A stretch of DNA of 64,000 nucleotides from Cloacibacterium caeni (GTDB lineage: Bacteria; Bacteroidota; Bacteroidia; Flavobacteriales; Weeksellaceae), in assembly GCF_907163105.1 (NCBI RefSeq), contig NZ_OU015321.1, positions 1,875,001 to 1,939,000 on the forward strand. Reading direction: 5' to 3'. Position numbers and translations under genes: made by a program. The notes beneath the pieces were generated by a model. It searched no databases, was not told the origin of the DNA, and was given only the letters and a program-made list of their open reading frames with translations. Positions 36,886 to 45,430 of this stretch are shown here, piece by piece. The first letter of the stretch is position 1, and every line of letters starts with the position of its first letter.

Positions 36886-36964
36886 AATTAAATGTAAAGC
36901 TAAATGTAAAATAGGTATTTAGGCTGTTTCTATTTTTAATAATTTTTATTTAGGACAGTATTGA

Positions 36965-36971
36965 AAAATAT
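36965..36971. repeat. Target-site duplication, right copy of IS4 element
   Basis: AAAATAT repeats 35621-35627, directly after the terminal TATTGA of the element. Confidence 0.55.
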
Positions 36972-36982
36972 TTAACAATTCC

Positions 36983-39900
36983 TTAAAAAACGATATTGAT
37001 AATCTTCTTTGGCACAATAATTATTTTTTTAGGATTTGCTCCCGCTAAAATCTCTTGAACCTTTTCATTACTCATCGCTATTTCTTCAATTTGTTTAGCG
37101 TCTAAATCCGCTGCTAAAGCCAAGGTAAACTTCATTTTACCATTGAAACTTACCGGATAGTTAATCTCATCTTCTACCAAATACGCTTCATTTAATTCTG
37201 GCAATTTTTCAAACTCTATAGAAGTATTTTTACCTAATTTCTCCCACAATTCTTCGCAAATATGTGGTGCATAAGGTGAAATAATAACCGCTAAAGGTTC
37301 TAAAATCGCTCTCTTATTGCACTTCATTTTTTGCAACTCGTTTACAGCAATCATAAACTGCGAAACAGATGTATTGAATGAGAAATTCTGAATATCAAAC
37401 GTAAATTTCTTAATCAAAGTATGCAGCACTTTTAATTCCGTTTTGGTTGGCTCTTCGTCTGAAACTGAGAAGTTATCTCCTTCAAAATAAAGGTTATAGA
37501 ATTTCTTTAAAAATCCATAAACACCGCTTAAACCTTGCGTATTCCAAGGTTTTGATTGTTCTAATGGACCGAGGAACATTTCATACAAACGCAAACAATC
37601 TGCGCCGTATTCCTCTGCAATATCATCTGGATTTACAACGTTGTATTTCGATTTTGACATTTTTTCTACTTCACGTTCGGTGATGTATTTTCCGTCTTCT
37701 AAAATAAATTCTGCATCAGCAAATTCTGCTCTCCAATTTTTAAAAGCTTCAATATCTAATTCGTCTGAAGTTCCTTTTAATAAAGAAACATCAACGTGAA
37801 TTTGTTGTTTATAAATTTCAAAATGGCAACCTTCCAATTCTTTGACAGCTTTTGAATTAGGATTTAATTCAATCATTGTTTTAAAATAAAATTCTTCTAC
37901 CTCTAATAACTCTTTAGGTTTTTCAACTTCATAAAAAGGAATATTTTGCGAATTTTTTTGTAAAACTTCATTTTTATATTTTTGAATACTATCTAAATAT
38001 TTTTTTGAAATAAAGATATTTTCTGGAAAAATCACTTCGTCAATCCCATCTATAAAATTTGTTATATCGCTATCATAAGAAGCTTCTATCCTACTAACAA
38101 ACGCACTCATTCCCAAAATCATTCCTTGATTTATCAATTTTTGGAAAGGCTCATCTTGGTTGATGTAACCTCTGTCTTTCAAAAACATATTCCAAAATCT
38201 AGAATACAACAAGTGACCAGTTGCGTGTTCGCTTCCGCCAATGTATAAATCTACTTGTCCCCAATAATCTGATAAATCTTTTGCACAGAATTCTCCATCA
38301 TTTTTCGGATCCATATATCTCAAGAAATACCAAGAACTTCCTGCCCAACCTGGCATGGTAGAAAGTTCCATCGGGAAAACTGTTTTTTCATCAATTAAAT
38401 CTACAGAAACTACTTTTTGATTCGCTTCGTCCCAAGCGAAGTTCTTCGCGTTTCCTAATGGCGGATCTCCATCTTCCGTAGGCAAATATTTCTCCACTTC
38501 TGGCAATTCTAAAGGCAATGCAGAAACTGGCAAAGTATAAGGCATTTCTTCTTTATAATAGACAGGAACTGGTTCTCCCCAATATCTTTGACGAGAGAAA
38601 ATCGCATCACGCTGTCTGTAATTGGTAGTTCCGTGACCGATTCCCATTTTTTCGATTTCTGAAATAATTTTTGCTTTCGCTTCGTTATAGTTCAGTCCGT
38701 TCAAAAATTCAGAATTTACACAAACTGAATCTTTAGAATCATAAGATTCTTCTTGAATATCGAAATCATTTTCAATTACATTAATGATTTCCAAACCGAA
38801 TTTTTTAGCGAAACGGTGATCACGTTCATCATGCGCAGGAACCGCCATTACAGCGCCAGTTCCGTAACCCATCAAAACGTAATCTGAAATATAAATCGGG
38901 ATATTTTTTCCTGTAAAAGGATTGATAGCATAACTTCCTGTGAACGCTCCGGAAACGTTTTTCACGTCTGCCATTCTATCACGTTCCGTTTTTTTAGAAG
39001 TTTCTTCTATATAGTTTTCAACTTCAGATTTTTGTTCTGCCGTTGTTAATGTTGAAACCAAAGGATTTTCTGGTGCTAAAACCATAAAAGTTGCCCCAAA
39101 AATAGTATCAGGACGAGTAGTGAAAACTTCAATCTGCTCATCCATTCCAGAAACTTTGAATTTTACAGCAGCTCCTTGAGATTTTCCAATCCAATATTCT
39201 TGAGAATCCTTCAAAGGTTGTGGCCAATCTAATTTTTGTAAACCTAGCAACAATCTTTCAGAATAAGCGGTAATTCTCATACTCCACTGCATCATTTTTT
39301 TCTGAAAAACAGGATAACCTCCACGTTCAGATTTTCCGTCTTTTACCTCATCATTCGCCAAAACAGTTCCCAAAGCTGGACACCAGTTTACAGTAGTTTC
39401 GGCTCTGTAAGCTAATCTGTAATTGAGTAAAATATCTTGTTTTTCGTTTTCATCGGCAGCATTCCATTCTTCTGCAGAGAAATTTAATTCATCATTCTGA
39501 ACAGCATTTAAGTTTTCAGTCCCGAATTTTGAAAAATGTTCTACCAAAGTTTCGATAGATTCTGCTTTATCAGAAGTTTTATTGTACCAAGAGTGAAATA
39601 ATTCTATAAAAATCCATTGCGTCCATTTGTAATAAGAAGCATCAGAAGTTCTCACTTCTCTACTCCAATCGAAAGAGAAGCCAATTTTACGCAACTGCTC
39701 TTCGTATCTGGTAATATTTTGCTCTGTAGTAATTGCAGGATGTTGCCCAGTTTGAATCGCATATTGTTCTGCTGGCAAACCGAAAGAATCATAACCGATA
39801 GGGTGCAAAACGTTAAAACCTTGATGTCTCTTGAACCTTGCATAAATATCCGAGGCGATATAACCAAGAGGATGACCCACGTGTAAACCCGCTCCAGAAG

Positions 39901-40024
39901 GATAAGGAAACATATCTAGAACGTAGAATTTAGGTTTTGTAGAATTATTTTCAGTTTTATAAGTTTGGTTTTCTTCCCAAAACTTCTGCCATTTTTGCTC
40001 TATCTGCTTGTGATCGTAAAACAC
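36983..40024 (-). CDS. leuS: Leucyl-tRNA synthetase
   Basis: Class I synthetase that attaches leucine to tRNA-Leu. The HIGH motif is HVGH in PYPSGAGLHVGHPLGY (about residues 41-55) and the KMSKS motif is at about 788-792 (EKMSKSKYN). The editing domain (about 230-440) contains TTRPDTIFGATF. The 1,013 residues exceed E. coli LeuS (860); most of the extra lies between the catalytic GYGLTGA-type region and KMSKS (about 640-780), an insertion seen in Bacteroidota enzymes. The start is GTG at 40022-40024 (homologues begin MFYDHKQIE). It lies 18 bp from the IS4 element end. Confidence 0.96.
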   Translation of the reverse strand: MFYDHKQIEQKWQKFWEENQTYKTENNSTKPKFYVLDMFPYPSGAGLHVGHPLGYIASDIYARFKRHQGFNVLHPIGYDSFGLPAEQYAIQTGQHPAITTEQNITRYEEQLRKIGFSFDWSREVRTSDASYYKWTQWIFIELFHSWYNKTSDKAESIETLVEHFSKFGTENLNAVQNDELNFSAEEWNAADENEKQDILLNYRLAYRAETTVNWCPALGTVLANDEVKDGKSERGGYPVFQKKMMQWSMRITAYSERLLLGLQKLDWPQPLKDSQEYWIGKSQGAAVKFKVSGMDEQIEVFTTRPDTIFGATFMVLAPENPLVSTLTTAEQKSEVENYIEETSKKTERDRMADVKNVSGAFTGSYAINPFTGKNIPIYISDYVLMGYGTGAVMAVPAHDERDHRFAKKFGLEIINVIENDFDIQEESYDSKDSVCVNSEFLNGLNYNEAKAKIISEIEKMGIGHGTTNYRQRDAIFSRQRYWGEPVPVYYKEEMPYTLPVSALPLELPEVEKYLPTEDGDPPLGNAKNFAWDEANQKVVSVDLIDEKTVFPMELSTMPGWAGSSWYFLRYMDPKNDGEFCAKDLSDYWGQVDLYIGGSEHATGHLLYSRFWNMFLKDRGYINQDEPFQKLINQGMILGMSAFVSRIEASYDSDITNFIDGIDEVIFPENIFISKKYLDSIQKYKNEVLQKNSQNIPFYEVEKPKELLEVEEFYFKTMIELNPNSKAVKELEGCHFEIYKQQIHVDVSLLKGTSDELDIEAFKNWRAEFADAEFILEDGKYITEREVEKMSKSKYNVVNPDDIAEEYGADCLRLYEMFLGPLEQSKPWNTQGLSGVYGFLKKFYNLYFEGDNFSVSDEEPTKTELKVLHTLIKKFTFDIQNFSFNTSVSQFMIAVNELQKMKCNKRAILEPLAVIISPYAPHICEELWEKLGKNTSIEFEKLPELNEAYLVEDEINYPVSFNGKMKFTLALAADLDAKQIEEIAMSNEKVQEILAGANPKKIIIVPKKIINIVF

Positions 40025-40090
40025 GCTGTAATATTTTAAAGTATTGTTAAACTTGATTTCTAAGAATTTACAAATTTATGATTTTTAAAA

Positions 40091-40118
40091 GAAAAATCCC
40101 CACCTTAAAAGATGAGGA
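40091..40118 (-). terminator. Possible terminator after the lipocalin-like pair
   Basis: Minus strand stem CCTCATC / GGTGGGG (with G-U pairs) around a short loop, followed by ATTTTTC. It lies 24 bp after the stop of the second lipoprotein gene. Confidence 0.5.
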
Positions 40119-40141
40119 CTTTAAATTTATTTTTAAAAGCT

Positions 40142-40630
40142 TTATTTTTTCACAAAAACAGTAGAAATTGTTCCCGTGTAATAAAATCCATCATACTGTG
40201 GATAATAGTCTCCAAAATTTACATTATTCAAGGTTTCTCCATAGGAAAACTTATTGCTTCCACTGAAAGAAAGGGTAACGCTTTCTGTAGTTCCAGCTTG
40301 TGTAATGGTTAAAACTTTTGTATTTCCATCAAATTTGTAGGTAAAATTTTCGCTTAATAATTGCTCGCAAGTTCCATTATTATTGGCAAAAGAAGTTACA
40401 CTACCTGTTCCATCTGCATTAAAAACCATCGAAGATTTCTGCGAACAAGCATCTGCAGGAGCTTCTTCATTAATTGCCGCAGACTGACCATTGTAACTTA
40501 GCGTTCCTTTCATTTTTACAGAACTTACATTCCAAGTTCCCACAATAGAAACCGTATCATTATCATCTCTGCTACAAGCTACATTTAACAATAAGAAAAT
40601 TCCTAAAAAGGCGATTACTAGTTTTTTCAT
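40142..40630 (-). CDS. Lipocalin-like lipoprotein (downstream copy)
   Basis: A 162-residue lipoprotein with lipobox LLNVAC (Cys19). The mature part begins IVGTWNVSSVKM, the lipocalin-type G-x-W strand, and ends as a beta-rich barrel. The cysteines of EEAPADACSQ and GTCEQLL could form a disulfide. It resembles its upstream neighbour (40642-41100) in order of motifs (GTW/GSW; AC-QKSSM / ACQQQSKM; FTYKF / FTYTF). The pair is 11 bp apart and co-oriented, suggesting duplication. Function unknown. Confidence 0.75.
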   Translation of the reverse strand: MKKLVIAFLGIFLLLNVACSRDDNDTVSIVGTWNVSSVKMKGTLSYNGQSAAINEEAPADACSQKSSMVFNADGTGSVTSFANNNGTCEQLLSENFTYKFDGNTKVLTITQAGTTESVTLSFSGSNKFSYGETLNNVNFGDYYPQYDGFYYTGTISTVFVKK

Positions 40631-40641
40631 TTTTTATTAAT

Positions 40642-41100
40642 TTACTGGTTAATTTTAATATTGGTTACTTCTACATCATACATTTCTCCGTTGATTTCCT
40701 TTTTCCCTTTTACAATTAATTTTTGAGAGGTAATAGAAACCACTTCTGCATTTTTTATACTGCCATCTTGGAAAGTATGAACAAGAGATTTTTGACTTGA
40801 ATTAAAAGTATACGTAAAATTTCGGTCTAAGGTTTTTTCACAGTTTCCAGAAACATTATCAAATCTCACTTCTGTCGCAGTTCCATCTGCACGATAAGTC
40901 ATTTTTGATTGTTGCTGACAAGCATTCATGTCTTCTGACTGACTAACCGTGAATCCTGCCACTGTTTTATAAGCGGTAGCTTTTATAGGTTTCCAACTTC
41001 CAATAATACTTGCGTTTTCGTCATATTCATAGTCTCTTTTGCACGAAAAAAGCGTAAGAAACAAAACAGACAACAAAAATAAACGCCAAAAATAGCTCAT
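40642..41100 (-). CDS. Lipocalin-like lipoprotein (upstream copy)
   Basis: A 152-residue lipoprotein with lipobox LTLFSC (Cys20). The mature part begins IIGSWKPIKATA, again a lipocalin-type strand. The pair of cysteines matches its neighbour (MNACQQQ and SGNCEKT). Low overall identity but the same strand order suggests an old tandem duplication. The promoter region is shared back-to-back with the glycosyltransferase gene at 41160. Confidence 0.75.
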   Translation of the reverse strand: MSYFWRLFLLSVLFLTLFSCKRDYEYDENASIIGSWKPIKATAYKTVAGFTVSQSEDMNACQQQSKMTYRADGTATEVRFDNVSGNCEKTLDRNFTYTFNSSQKSLVHTFQDGSIKNAEVVSITSQKLIVKGKKEINGEMYDVEVTNIKINQ

Positions 41101-41144
41101 GACTTTAGTTTATGTAAAGATAGATTTTTTTTAATTACAATAAG

Positions 41145-41153
41145 TATATTTGC
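41145..41153 (+). promoter_or_regulatory. -7 box of the glycosyltransferase gene, giving a near-leaderless mRNA
   Basis: TATATTTGC matches TAnnTTTGC and ends only 6 nt before ATG 41160. Transcription should start at or next to the initiation codon. No clear -33 TTTG was found. Confidence 0.5.
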
Positions 41154-41159
41154 AAAAAC

Positions 41160-41912
41160 ATGCCACAAGTCTCTATCATAACGCCGTGTTATAATTCTTC
41201 TGAATTTTTAGAAGAAACCATTCAATCTGTTCTTCACCAAAATTTTACAGACTGGGAATGGATTATTACCGATGACAAGTCCACAGACAATTCTGTAGAA
41301 ATCATTAAAAAGCAACAAGATTCTAGAATTATTTTAATAGAAGCAGAAAAAAACGGAGGAGCTGGACATGCTCGAAATCTTTCACTCGAAAAAGCAACGG
41401 GAAGATACATTACTTTTCTAGATGCGGATGATTATTGGGAACCCAATTTCTTATCAGAAATGATTTCTTTTATGCAATCTGAAAACGCAGAATTGGCGTA
41501 TTGCACTTATGCAAGATGTGATGAACATTTACAACCCAAAATTGCAGATTTCGAGGCAGACATTGAGGTGAATTTTGATAATTTGCTCAAAACTTGCAGA
41601 CTTTCTCTCCTTGCTTCTATGTATGATTCTGAAAGAGTGGGCAAAGAATTTTTCCCAGAAGGAAGCAAACGCGAAGACCATGTTATGTGGCTCAATTTAC
41701 TTAAAAAAATCCCTTACGGAAAGCCGCTGAAAAAAACTTTGGCTAAATACAGAATGCGAGAAGGAAGTGTTTCCCGAAATAAAACCAATATCATGAAAGA
41801 CCAATATTTGGTTTACAAAGAACACATGAATTTTTCCACGCTTAAGTCTTGGTATTATACCGCGAATTGGGCTTTCAATGGATTTAAGAAATATTCTAAA
41901 ATTTTTAATTAG
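41160..41912 (+). CDS. Family 2 glycosyltransferase
   Basis: A 250-residue GT-A fold enzyme. The N-terminal VSIITPCYNSSEFLEETIQSVL is the nucleotide-sugar binding start and the metal motif is FLDADDYW near residues 86-93. The size fits single-domain GT2 enzymes acting on envelope polysaccharides or LPS. Donor and acceptor cannot be read. It faces away from the lipoprotein pair and converges with kdtA, the LPS Kdo transferase, which makes an LPS role plausible. Confidence 0.9.
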   Translation: MPQVSIITPCYNSSEFLEETIQSVLHQNFTDWEWIITDDKSTDNSVEIIKKQQDSRIILIEAEKNGGAGHARNLSLEKATGRYITFLDADDYWEPNFLSEMISFMQSENAELAYCTYARCDEHLQPKIADFEADIEVNFDNLLKTCRLSLLASMYDSERVGKEFFPEGSKREDHVMWLNLLKKIPYGKPLKKTLAKYRMREGSVSRNKTNIMKDQYLVYKEHMNFSTLKSWYYTANWAFNGFKKYSKIFN

Positions 41913-41971
41913 ATTTTCTGCAAAGTTGATGATTCGTAAAGTTGTAAAACCGCTAAAACGACTTCACATCT

Positions 41972-43249
41972 TCACAACTTTACAATTTCTAAAATTTTCT
42001 TCAAAATAATCTCAGAAGAATTCGGTTGAGAATGAACGAAATTCCCTGCGTTTTCACTCATTTCTTGTAACAGATTTGAATTTTTTGACAATTCAAGGAC
42101 AAAATCAGCTGCCAATTCTACTTGAGCAAAAGATTTCCCTCCATTTTGGGCAATTAAAGCATCTGCTTCTGGATTTTTCTTGTATTGATTTCCAAAAATC
42201 ACCGGAACCCCGAAAGTTGCCGCTTCTAAAATATTGTGTAATCCTTTATCATGAAAACCACCTCCTACAACTGCAATATCTGCGTAAGAATACAATTTGG
42301 AAAGTAAGCCAATACTGTCTATGATGAGTATTTGTGAAGTTGTAAAATCGTGAAGTTGTGAAGTCGTTTCAATTTCAGTTTTACGATTTTGCGATTTTGC
42401 GATTTCACTGTAGAGAATTGCGCTTGGAAAGATTTGTTTGAGATTTTGAACTCTTTTCAAATCGTGAGGAGCAATGAGAATTTTGAAATTTTCTAATTTT
42501 TGAGAAAGAATTTGAGCCATTTTTTCTTCGGCTTCCCAAGAGCTTCCGAAAACCAACAATTTTTTTTCGGCTTTAAATTCAGAAATAAATTCTACGAAAT
42601 TATCTCGGTTTTTGATTTGTTTCACTCTGTCAAAACGAGTATCTCCAGAAACCGAACCTTTCGTTAAGCCAACTTTTTGAGCTAAAGAAAGAGATTTTTC
42701 GGTTTGATGAAAAACCCAATCCACATTTTTTTTCAGTTCGTTCACAAACCATTTTCCTTGTGGCTTAAAATAAACTTGATTTTCATAAAACAATGCAGAA
42801 ATCACAAAAACTTTAGCATTTGCCTTTTTTAATTCATCTAAAAGATGATACCAAAAATCATATTTTACAGTAAAGAAAATTTCAGGATGAACCGCTTTTA
42901 CAAATTCTGAAATCGTAGATTTTTTATCAAAAGGAAGATAACACAAAATATCTTCTTTATTCTTTTTCACCACGTTTTCATAACCAGAAGGCGAGAAAAA
43001 AGTAATTAAAACTTTATGATTGGGATATTTTTCTTTCAGCTTTTCTAAAACAGGCAAACCTTGTTCATATTCTCCCAAACTTGCAGCGTGCATCCAGAGG
43101 ACATTGTCCTCATTTTTTATTTTAGATTTTACAATTTCTAAAGATTTCTTCCTGCCTTCTAAACCACGTTTAATTTTGTCATTAAACCACGACAAAACCT
43201 TGAACGCTAACTCAAGATGAAAGATGGATATGTTGTAGAGTGTTTTCAA
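41972..43249 (-). CDS. kdtA: 3-deoxy-D-manno-octulosonic acid transferase
   Basis: Adds Kdo to lipid A precursor at the inner membrane, founding the LPS core. The 425-residue protein has an N-terminal anchor (about 5-20), an N-terminal domain with WMHAASLGEYEQG (near 53-65) and a C-terminal CMP-binding domain with VVGGGFHDKGLHNILEAATFGVPVIFG (near 335-360). The start is TTG at 43247-43249, immediately after the DUF1648 stop codon (no gap), so coupling is likely. No in-frame ATG precedes the first conserved block by a sensible distance. Confidence 0.94.
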   Translation of the reverse strand: MKTLYNISIFHLELAFKVLSWFNDKIKRGLEGRKKSLEIVKSKIKNEDNVLWMHAASLGEYEQGLPVLEKLKEKYPNHKVLITFFSPSGYENVVKKNKEDILCYLPFDKKSTISEFVKAVHPEIFFTVKYDFWYHLLDELKKANAKVFVISALFYENQVYFKPQGKWFVNELKKNVDWVFHQTEKSLSLAQKVGLTKGSVSGDTRFDRVKQIKNRDNFVEFISEFKAEKKLLVFGSSWEAEEKMAQILSQKLENFKILIAPHDLKRVQNLKQIFPSAILYSEIAKSQNRKTEIETTSQLHDFTTSQILIIDSIGLLSKLYSYADIAVVGGGFHDKGLHNILEAATFGVPVIFGNQYKKNPEADALIAQNGGKSFAQVELAADFVLELSKNSNLLQEMSENAGNFVHSQPNSSEIILKKILEIVKL

Positions 43250-43705
43250 CTATTTGTAAATATTAGCAAGGATTATGAAAAATACAATGATGGCAAATAA
43301 TCCACCAATAAGATTTACTACTGGTATTTTTTTATCTTTTTGGTGAACAGCTATTTCTACAATTCTTTTTTGAAAAGTAAAGAAAATAAAAAGAACATAA
43401 GCAATAATAGATTTCACTGCCATCATCCCAATGAAGAATTGTATTTCTTTATTTTCTTGGGTAATTTCTACGGGATAATTATTAATTTCTTTGATTTTAA
43501 AACTGAGAAAAAAGTAAATCAGTGACCCAACAAAAGGCAAAATAAATATAAAATATTTTGCACCGTGATTATCTGGTTTTCCTTCTAAATCAAAATGAAT
43601 AGGAATAATTTCTGGCAGTTTTTTAAAATTTAAAATAGTATAACTCCACAAAACAATAACCAAAGCCATAGAAAAGCCATCTAAAAAAGAAACTATACTA
43701 TTCAT
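43250..43705 (-). CDS. DUF1648 membrane protein
   Basis: A 151-residue protein with about four membrane segments (10-27, 50-68, 90-108 and 130-148). The motif KLPEIIPIHFDLEGKPDNHGAK near residues 29-50 is the DUF1648 signature. Function unknown; similar domains occur in SdpI-type and other membrane proteins. It directly precedes kdtA on the same strand with zero gap. Confidence 0.82.
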   Translation of the reverse strand: MNSIVSFLDGFSMALVIVLWSYTILNFKKLPEIIPIHFDLEGKPDNHGAKYFIFILPFVGSLIYFFLSFKIKEINNYPVEITQENKEIQFFIGMMAVKSIIAYVLFIFFTFQKRIVEIAVHQKDKKIPVVNLIGGLFAIIVFFIILANIYK

Positions 43706-43744
43706 AAAGTAAATATTTATAAAATTTCAAATTCTTTATTTAAC

Positions 43745-44449
43745 CTAAATCATTGTTTTCACAAACCTCAATTTATGCGTGTGCTTATTTTGATCTGCAT
43801 TGTAAATTCCAGAAAAATCTAGAGAATCTATTCTCACTTTTCCGCTTGCATGAATGATTTCAAAAGGTGACAATACCAAACCTACATGAACAATTTTTCC
43901 TTCTGCATCTTCAAAAAACGCTAAATCTCCTGCTTCACTTTCTTCTACGAAATCACGAGCTGTTCCTTGTAAAGCCTGTTGTTCTGGATCTCTCGGTAAA
44001 GCAATTCCGTGAACTTTATACAACAACTGCACAAATCCGCTATCATCTATTCCAAAAAAGCTTCTTCCTCCCCATAAAAAAGGGACATTCAAGAATTTTT
44101 TGGCCGTTTCTACTAAACTTTCTCGCAGGTTATTAGTATCAACAACATTCTCTGCTGCCAAACCGATTTCACTTCCTATGGAAAGTAAACTTTTACCTTC
44201 TGGCAAATTAAATTCACCAAAAGATTGCGTAATCAGATTTTTAGAAATTTCAGCATTTTGTTTTTTTAAAACTGTAGAATTCACCCAACCTTCATAGCCA
44301 TCAAAATCCATTTTGATTTTACTGAAATTCCCTTCCGTTTCTAAAATTTCACAGGTTTCACCATATAAAATCTGAGAAATCATTTCAGATTTTTCTGAAA
44401 CTTCGGCTCTCATCGGTGAAACAGATACGCTGCAGTAGTATTTTTCCAT
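43745..44449 (-). CDS. NlpC/P60-like protein, catalytic Cys replaced by Asp
   Basis: A 234-residue protein with SH3-like repeats in the N-terminal part (about 5-60, EGWVNSTVLKK) and an NlpC/P60 (C40) domain from about 110 on. Active peptidases carry D-C-S-G-F; here residues 133-139 read GIDDSGF, so the nucleophile is Asp136. The other triad positions look intact (His188 in HVGLVL, His200 in IIHASG). It has no signal peptide or lipobox, and lies 5 bp after the methyltransferase gene. It is probably a non-hydrolysing wall-binding protein, or a sequencing difference. Confidence 0.85.
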   Translation of the reverse strand: MEKYYCSVSVSPMRAEVSEKSEMISQILYGETCEILETEGNFSKIKMDFDGYEGWVNSTVLKKQNAEISKNLITQSFGEFNLPEGKSLLSIGSEIGLAAENVVDTNNLRESLVETAKKFLNVPFLWGGRSFFGIDDSGFVQLLYKVHGIALPRDPEQQALQGTARDFVEESEAGDLAFFEDAEGKIVHVGLVLSPFEIIHASGKVRIDSLDFSGIYNADQNKHTHKLRFVKTMI

Positions 44450-44454
44450 AACTC

Positions 44455-45099
44455 TTATATCTTACGAACTAAATGAATTCCGTCTCGCAAAGGTAAAATT
44501 ACATTTTCAAAATCTGCATCTTCGGCAACTAATTTATTCACGAGTTTTATCTGTTCGGTTTGCTTATTTCCCTTTTCATCGAGCACTTTTCCGTACCACA
44601 GTACGTTATCAATCATCAAAACACTTCCTGATTTCATTCTTGGCTTCACCAATTGTAAATATTCAGGATAGTTTTCTTTGTCTGCATCAATGAAAATCAA
44701 ATCAAAAGTTTCATTAGAATTTTTTAAAAATTCTTTAGCATCTTGTAATTTAAAGTCTATTTGAGAAGCCCATACACTTTGGGCAAAATATTTTTGAGGC
44801 AAATAAGCCAAATCTTCATTTACATCAAGCGTGGTCAATTTCCCGTCTTTCTGTAAACCTTCAGCCAAACAAAGCGCTGCATAACCGGTGAAAGTTCCAA
44901 TTTCCAGAATGTTTTTCGGTGAAACCATTTTTGAAATCAAAGAAAGAAATCTACCTTGAAGATATCCCGAAATCATGTGTGGTTGTGTAGTTTTCTGAAA
45001 AGTTTCTTTGCGCAATTTTTTCAAAATTTCTGGTTCTGCAGAAGCGGTATCTTCTAAATATCTATCCATTTCTGGATGCAATTCTTCGAAATAACTCAT
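44455..45099 (-). CDS. SAM-dependent O-methyltransferase
   Basis: A 214-residue class I methyltransferase of the catechol/caffeoyl-CoA type. Motif I reads ILEIGTFTGYAALCLAEGL (near 64-82), with downstream FDLIFIDADKENY and the metal-site VLMIDNVLWYGKVLD. The substrate is unknown. It is followed at once by the NlpC/P60-like gene. The ATG at 45097-45099 overlaps the start region of an opposing small gene. Confidence 0.92.
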   Translation of the reverse strand: MSYFEELHPEMDRYLEDTASAEPEILKKLRKETFQKTTQPHMISGYLQGRFLSLISKMVSPKNILEIGTFTGYAALCLAEGLQKDGKLTTLDVNEDLAYLPQKYFAQSVWASQIDFKLQDAKEFLKNSNETFDLIFIDADKENYPEYLQLVKPRMKSGSVLMIDNVLWYGKVLDEKGNKQTEQIKLVNKLVAEDADFENVILPLRDGIHLVRKI

Positions 45100-45152
45100 G
45101 GATCGATGTGATGATTTTTTACAAAATTACAGAATTTATTTACTTTTCTTTT

Positions 45153-45160
45153 TAACTTTG
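45153..45160 (+). promoter_or_regulatory. -7 box of the small membrane protein gene
   Basis: TAACTTTG matches TAnnTTTG and lies about 15 nt before the TTG at 45176. It supports that TTG, not the ATG 45098, as the start. Confidence 0.4.
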
Positions 45161-45175
45161 ACCAAAAGATTCATT

Positions 45176-45382
45176 TTGAAAAACATTTTTTACCATCCAA
45201 TTTTCATCTTTTTTATTTGGCCAATTTTATTTTTCCCACTTATTTTAATCACTGGCTATGATATTTTCTACAATAATCATTTCAATAAAAATATACGGAG
45301 AAATTTATTCACCCTGTCTTTTGGAACATTATTTTATTTGGCTGTTGGTATCGGTTTGTTTTTTCTTTCATCAAAAAAATAA
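45176..45382 (+). CDS. Small two-segment membrane protein
   Basis: A 68-residue protein from TTG 45176 (MKNIFYHPIFIFFIWPILFF). Two membrane segments (about 8-28 and 46-66) are joined by a short basic loop NHFNKNIRRN. An alternative ATG at 45098 gives 94 residues but would lie within the promoter and overlap the methyltransferase start. Function unknown. A bidirectional hairpin follows. Confidence 0.55.
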   Translation: MKNIFYHPIFIFFIWPILFFPLILITGYDIFYNNHFNKNIRRNLFTLSFGTLFYLAVGIGLFFLSSKK

Positions 45383-45411
45383 AAAAACCTCGAAAAAAAT
45401 TCGAGGTTTTT
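45383..45411. terminator. Bidirectional hairpin terminator
   Basis: AAAAACCTCGAA / TTCGAGGTTTTT around a short A-rich loop, between the small membrane gene and the convergent OmpA gene. Confidence 0.85.
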
Positions 45412-45430
45412 AAATAATGAATCTAAGATT

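Larger units (their letters stand above)
35628..36964 (+). mobile_element. IS4-family insertion sequence, 1,337 bp
   Basis: Terminal inverted repeats of about 22 bp with two mismatches (TCAATA-nn-GTCCTAAATAAAAA at 35628 and its reverse complement ending at 36964). A 7-bp direct repeat AAAATAT flanks the element (35621-35627 and 36965-36971), consistent with a target-site duplication, although the site is AT-rich. One transposase gene fills it, but in two frames. It is inserted between exbB and leuS and breaks no gene. Confidence 0.8.
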
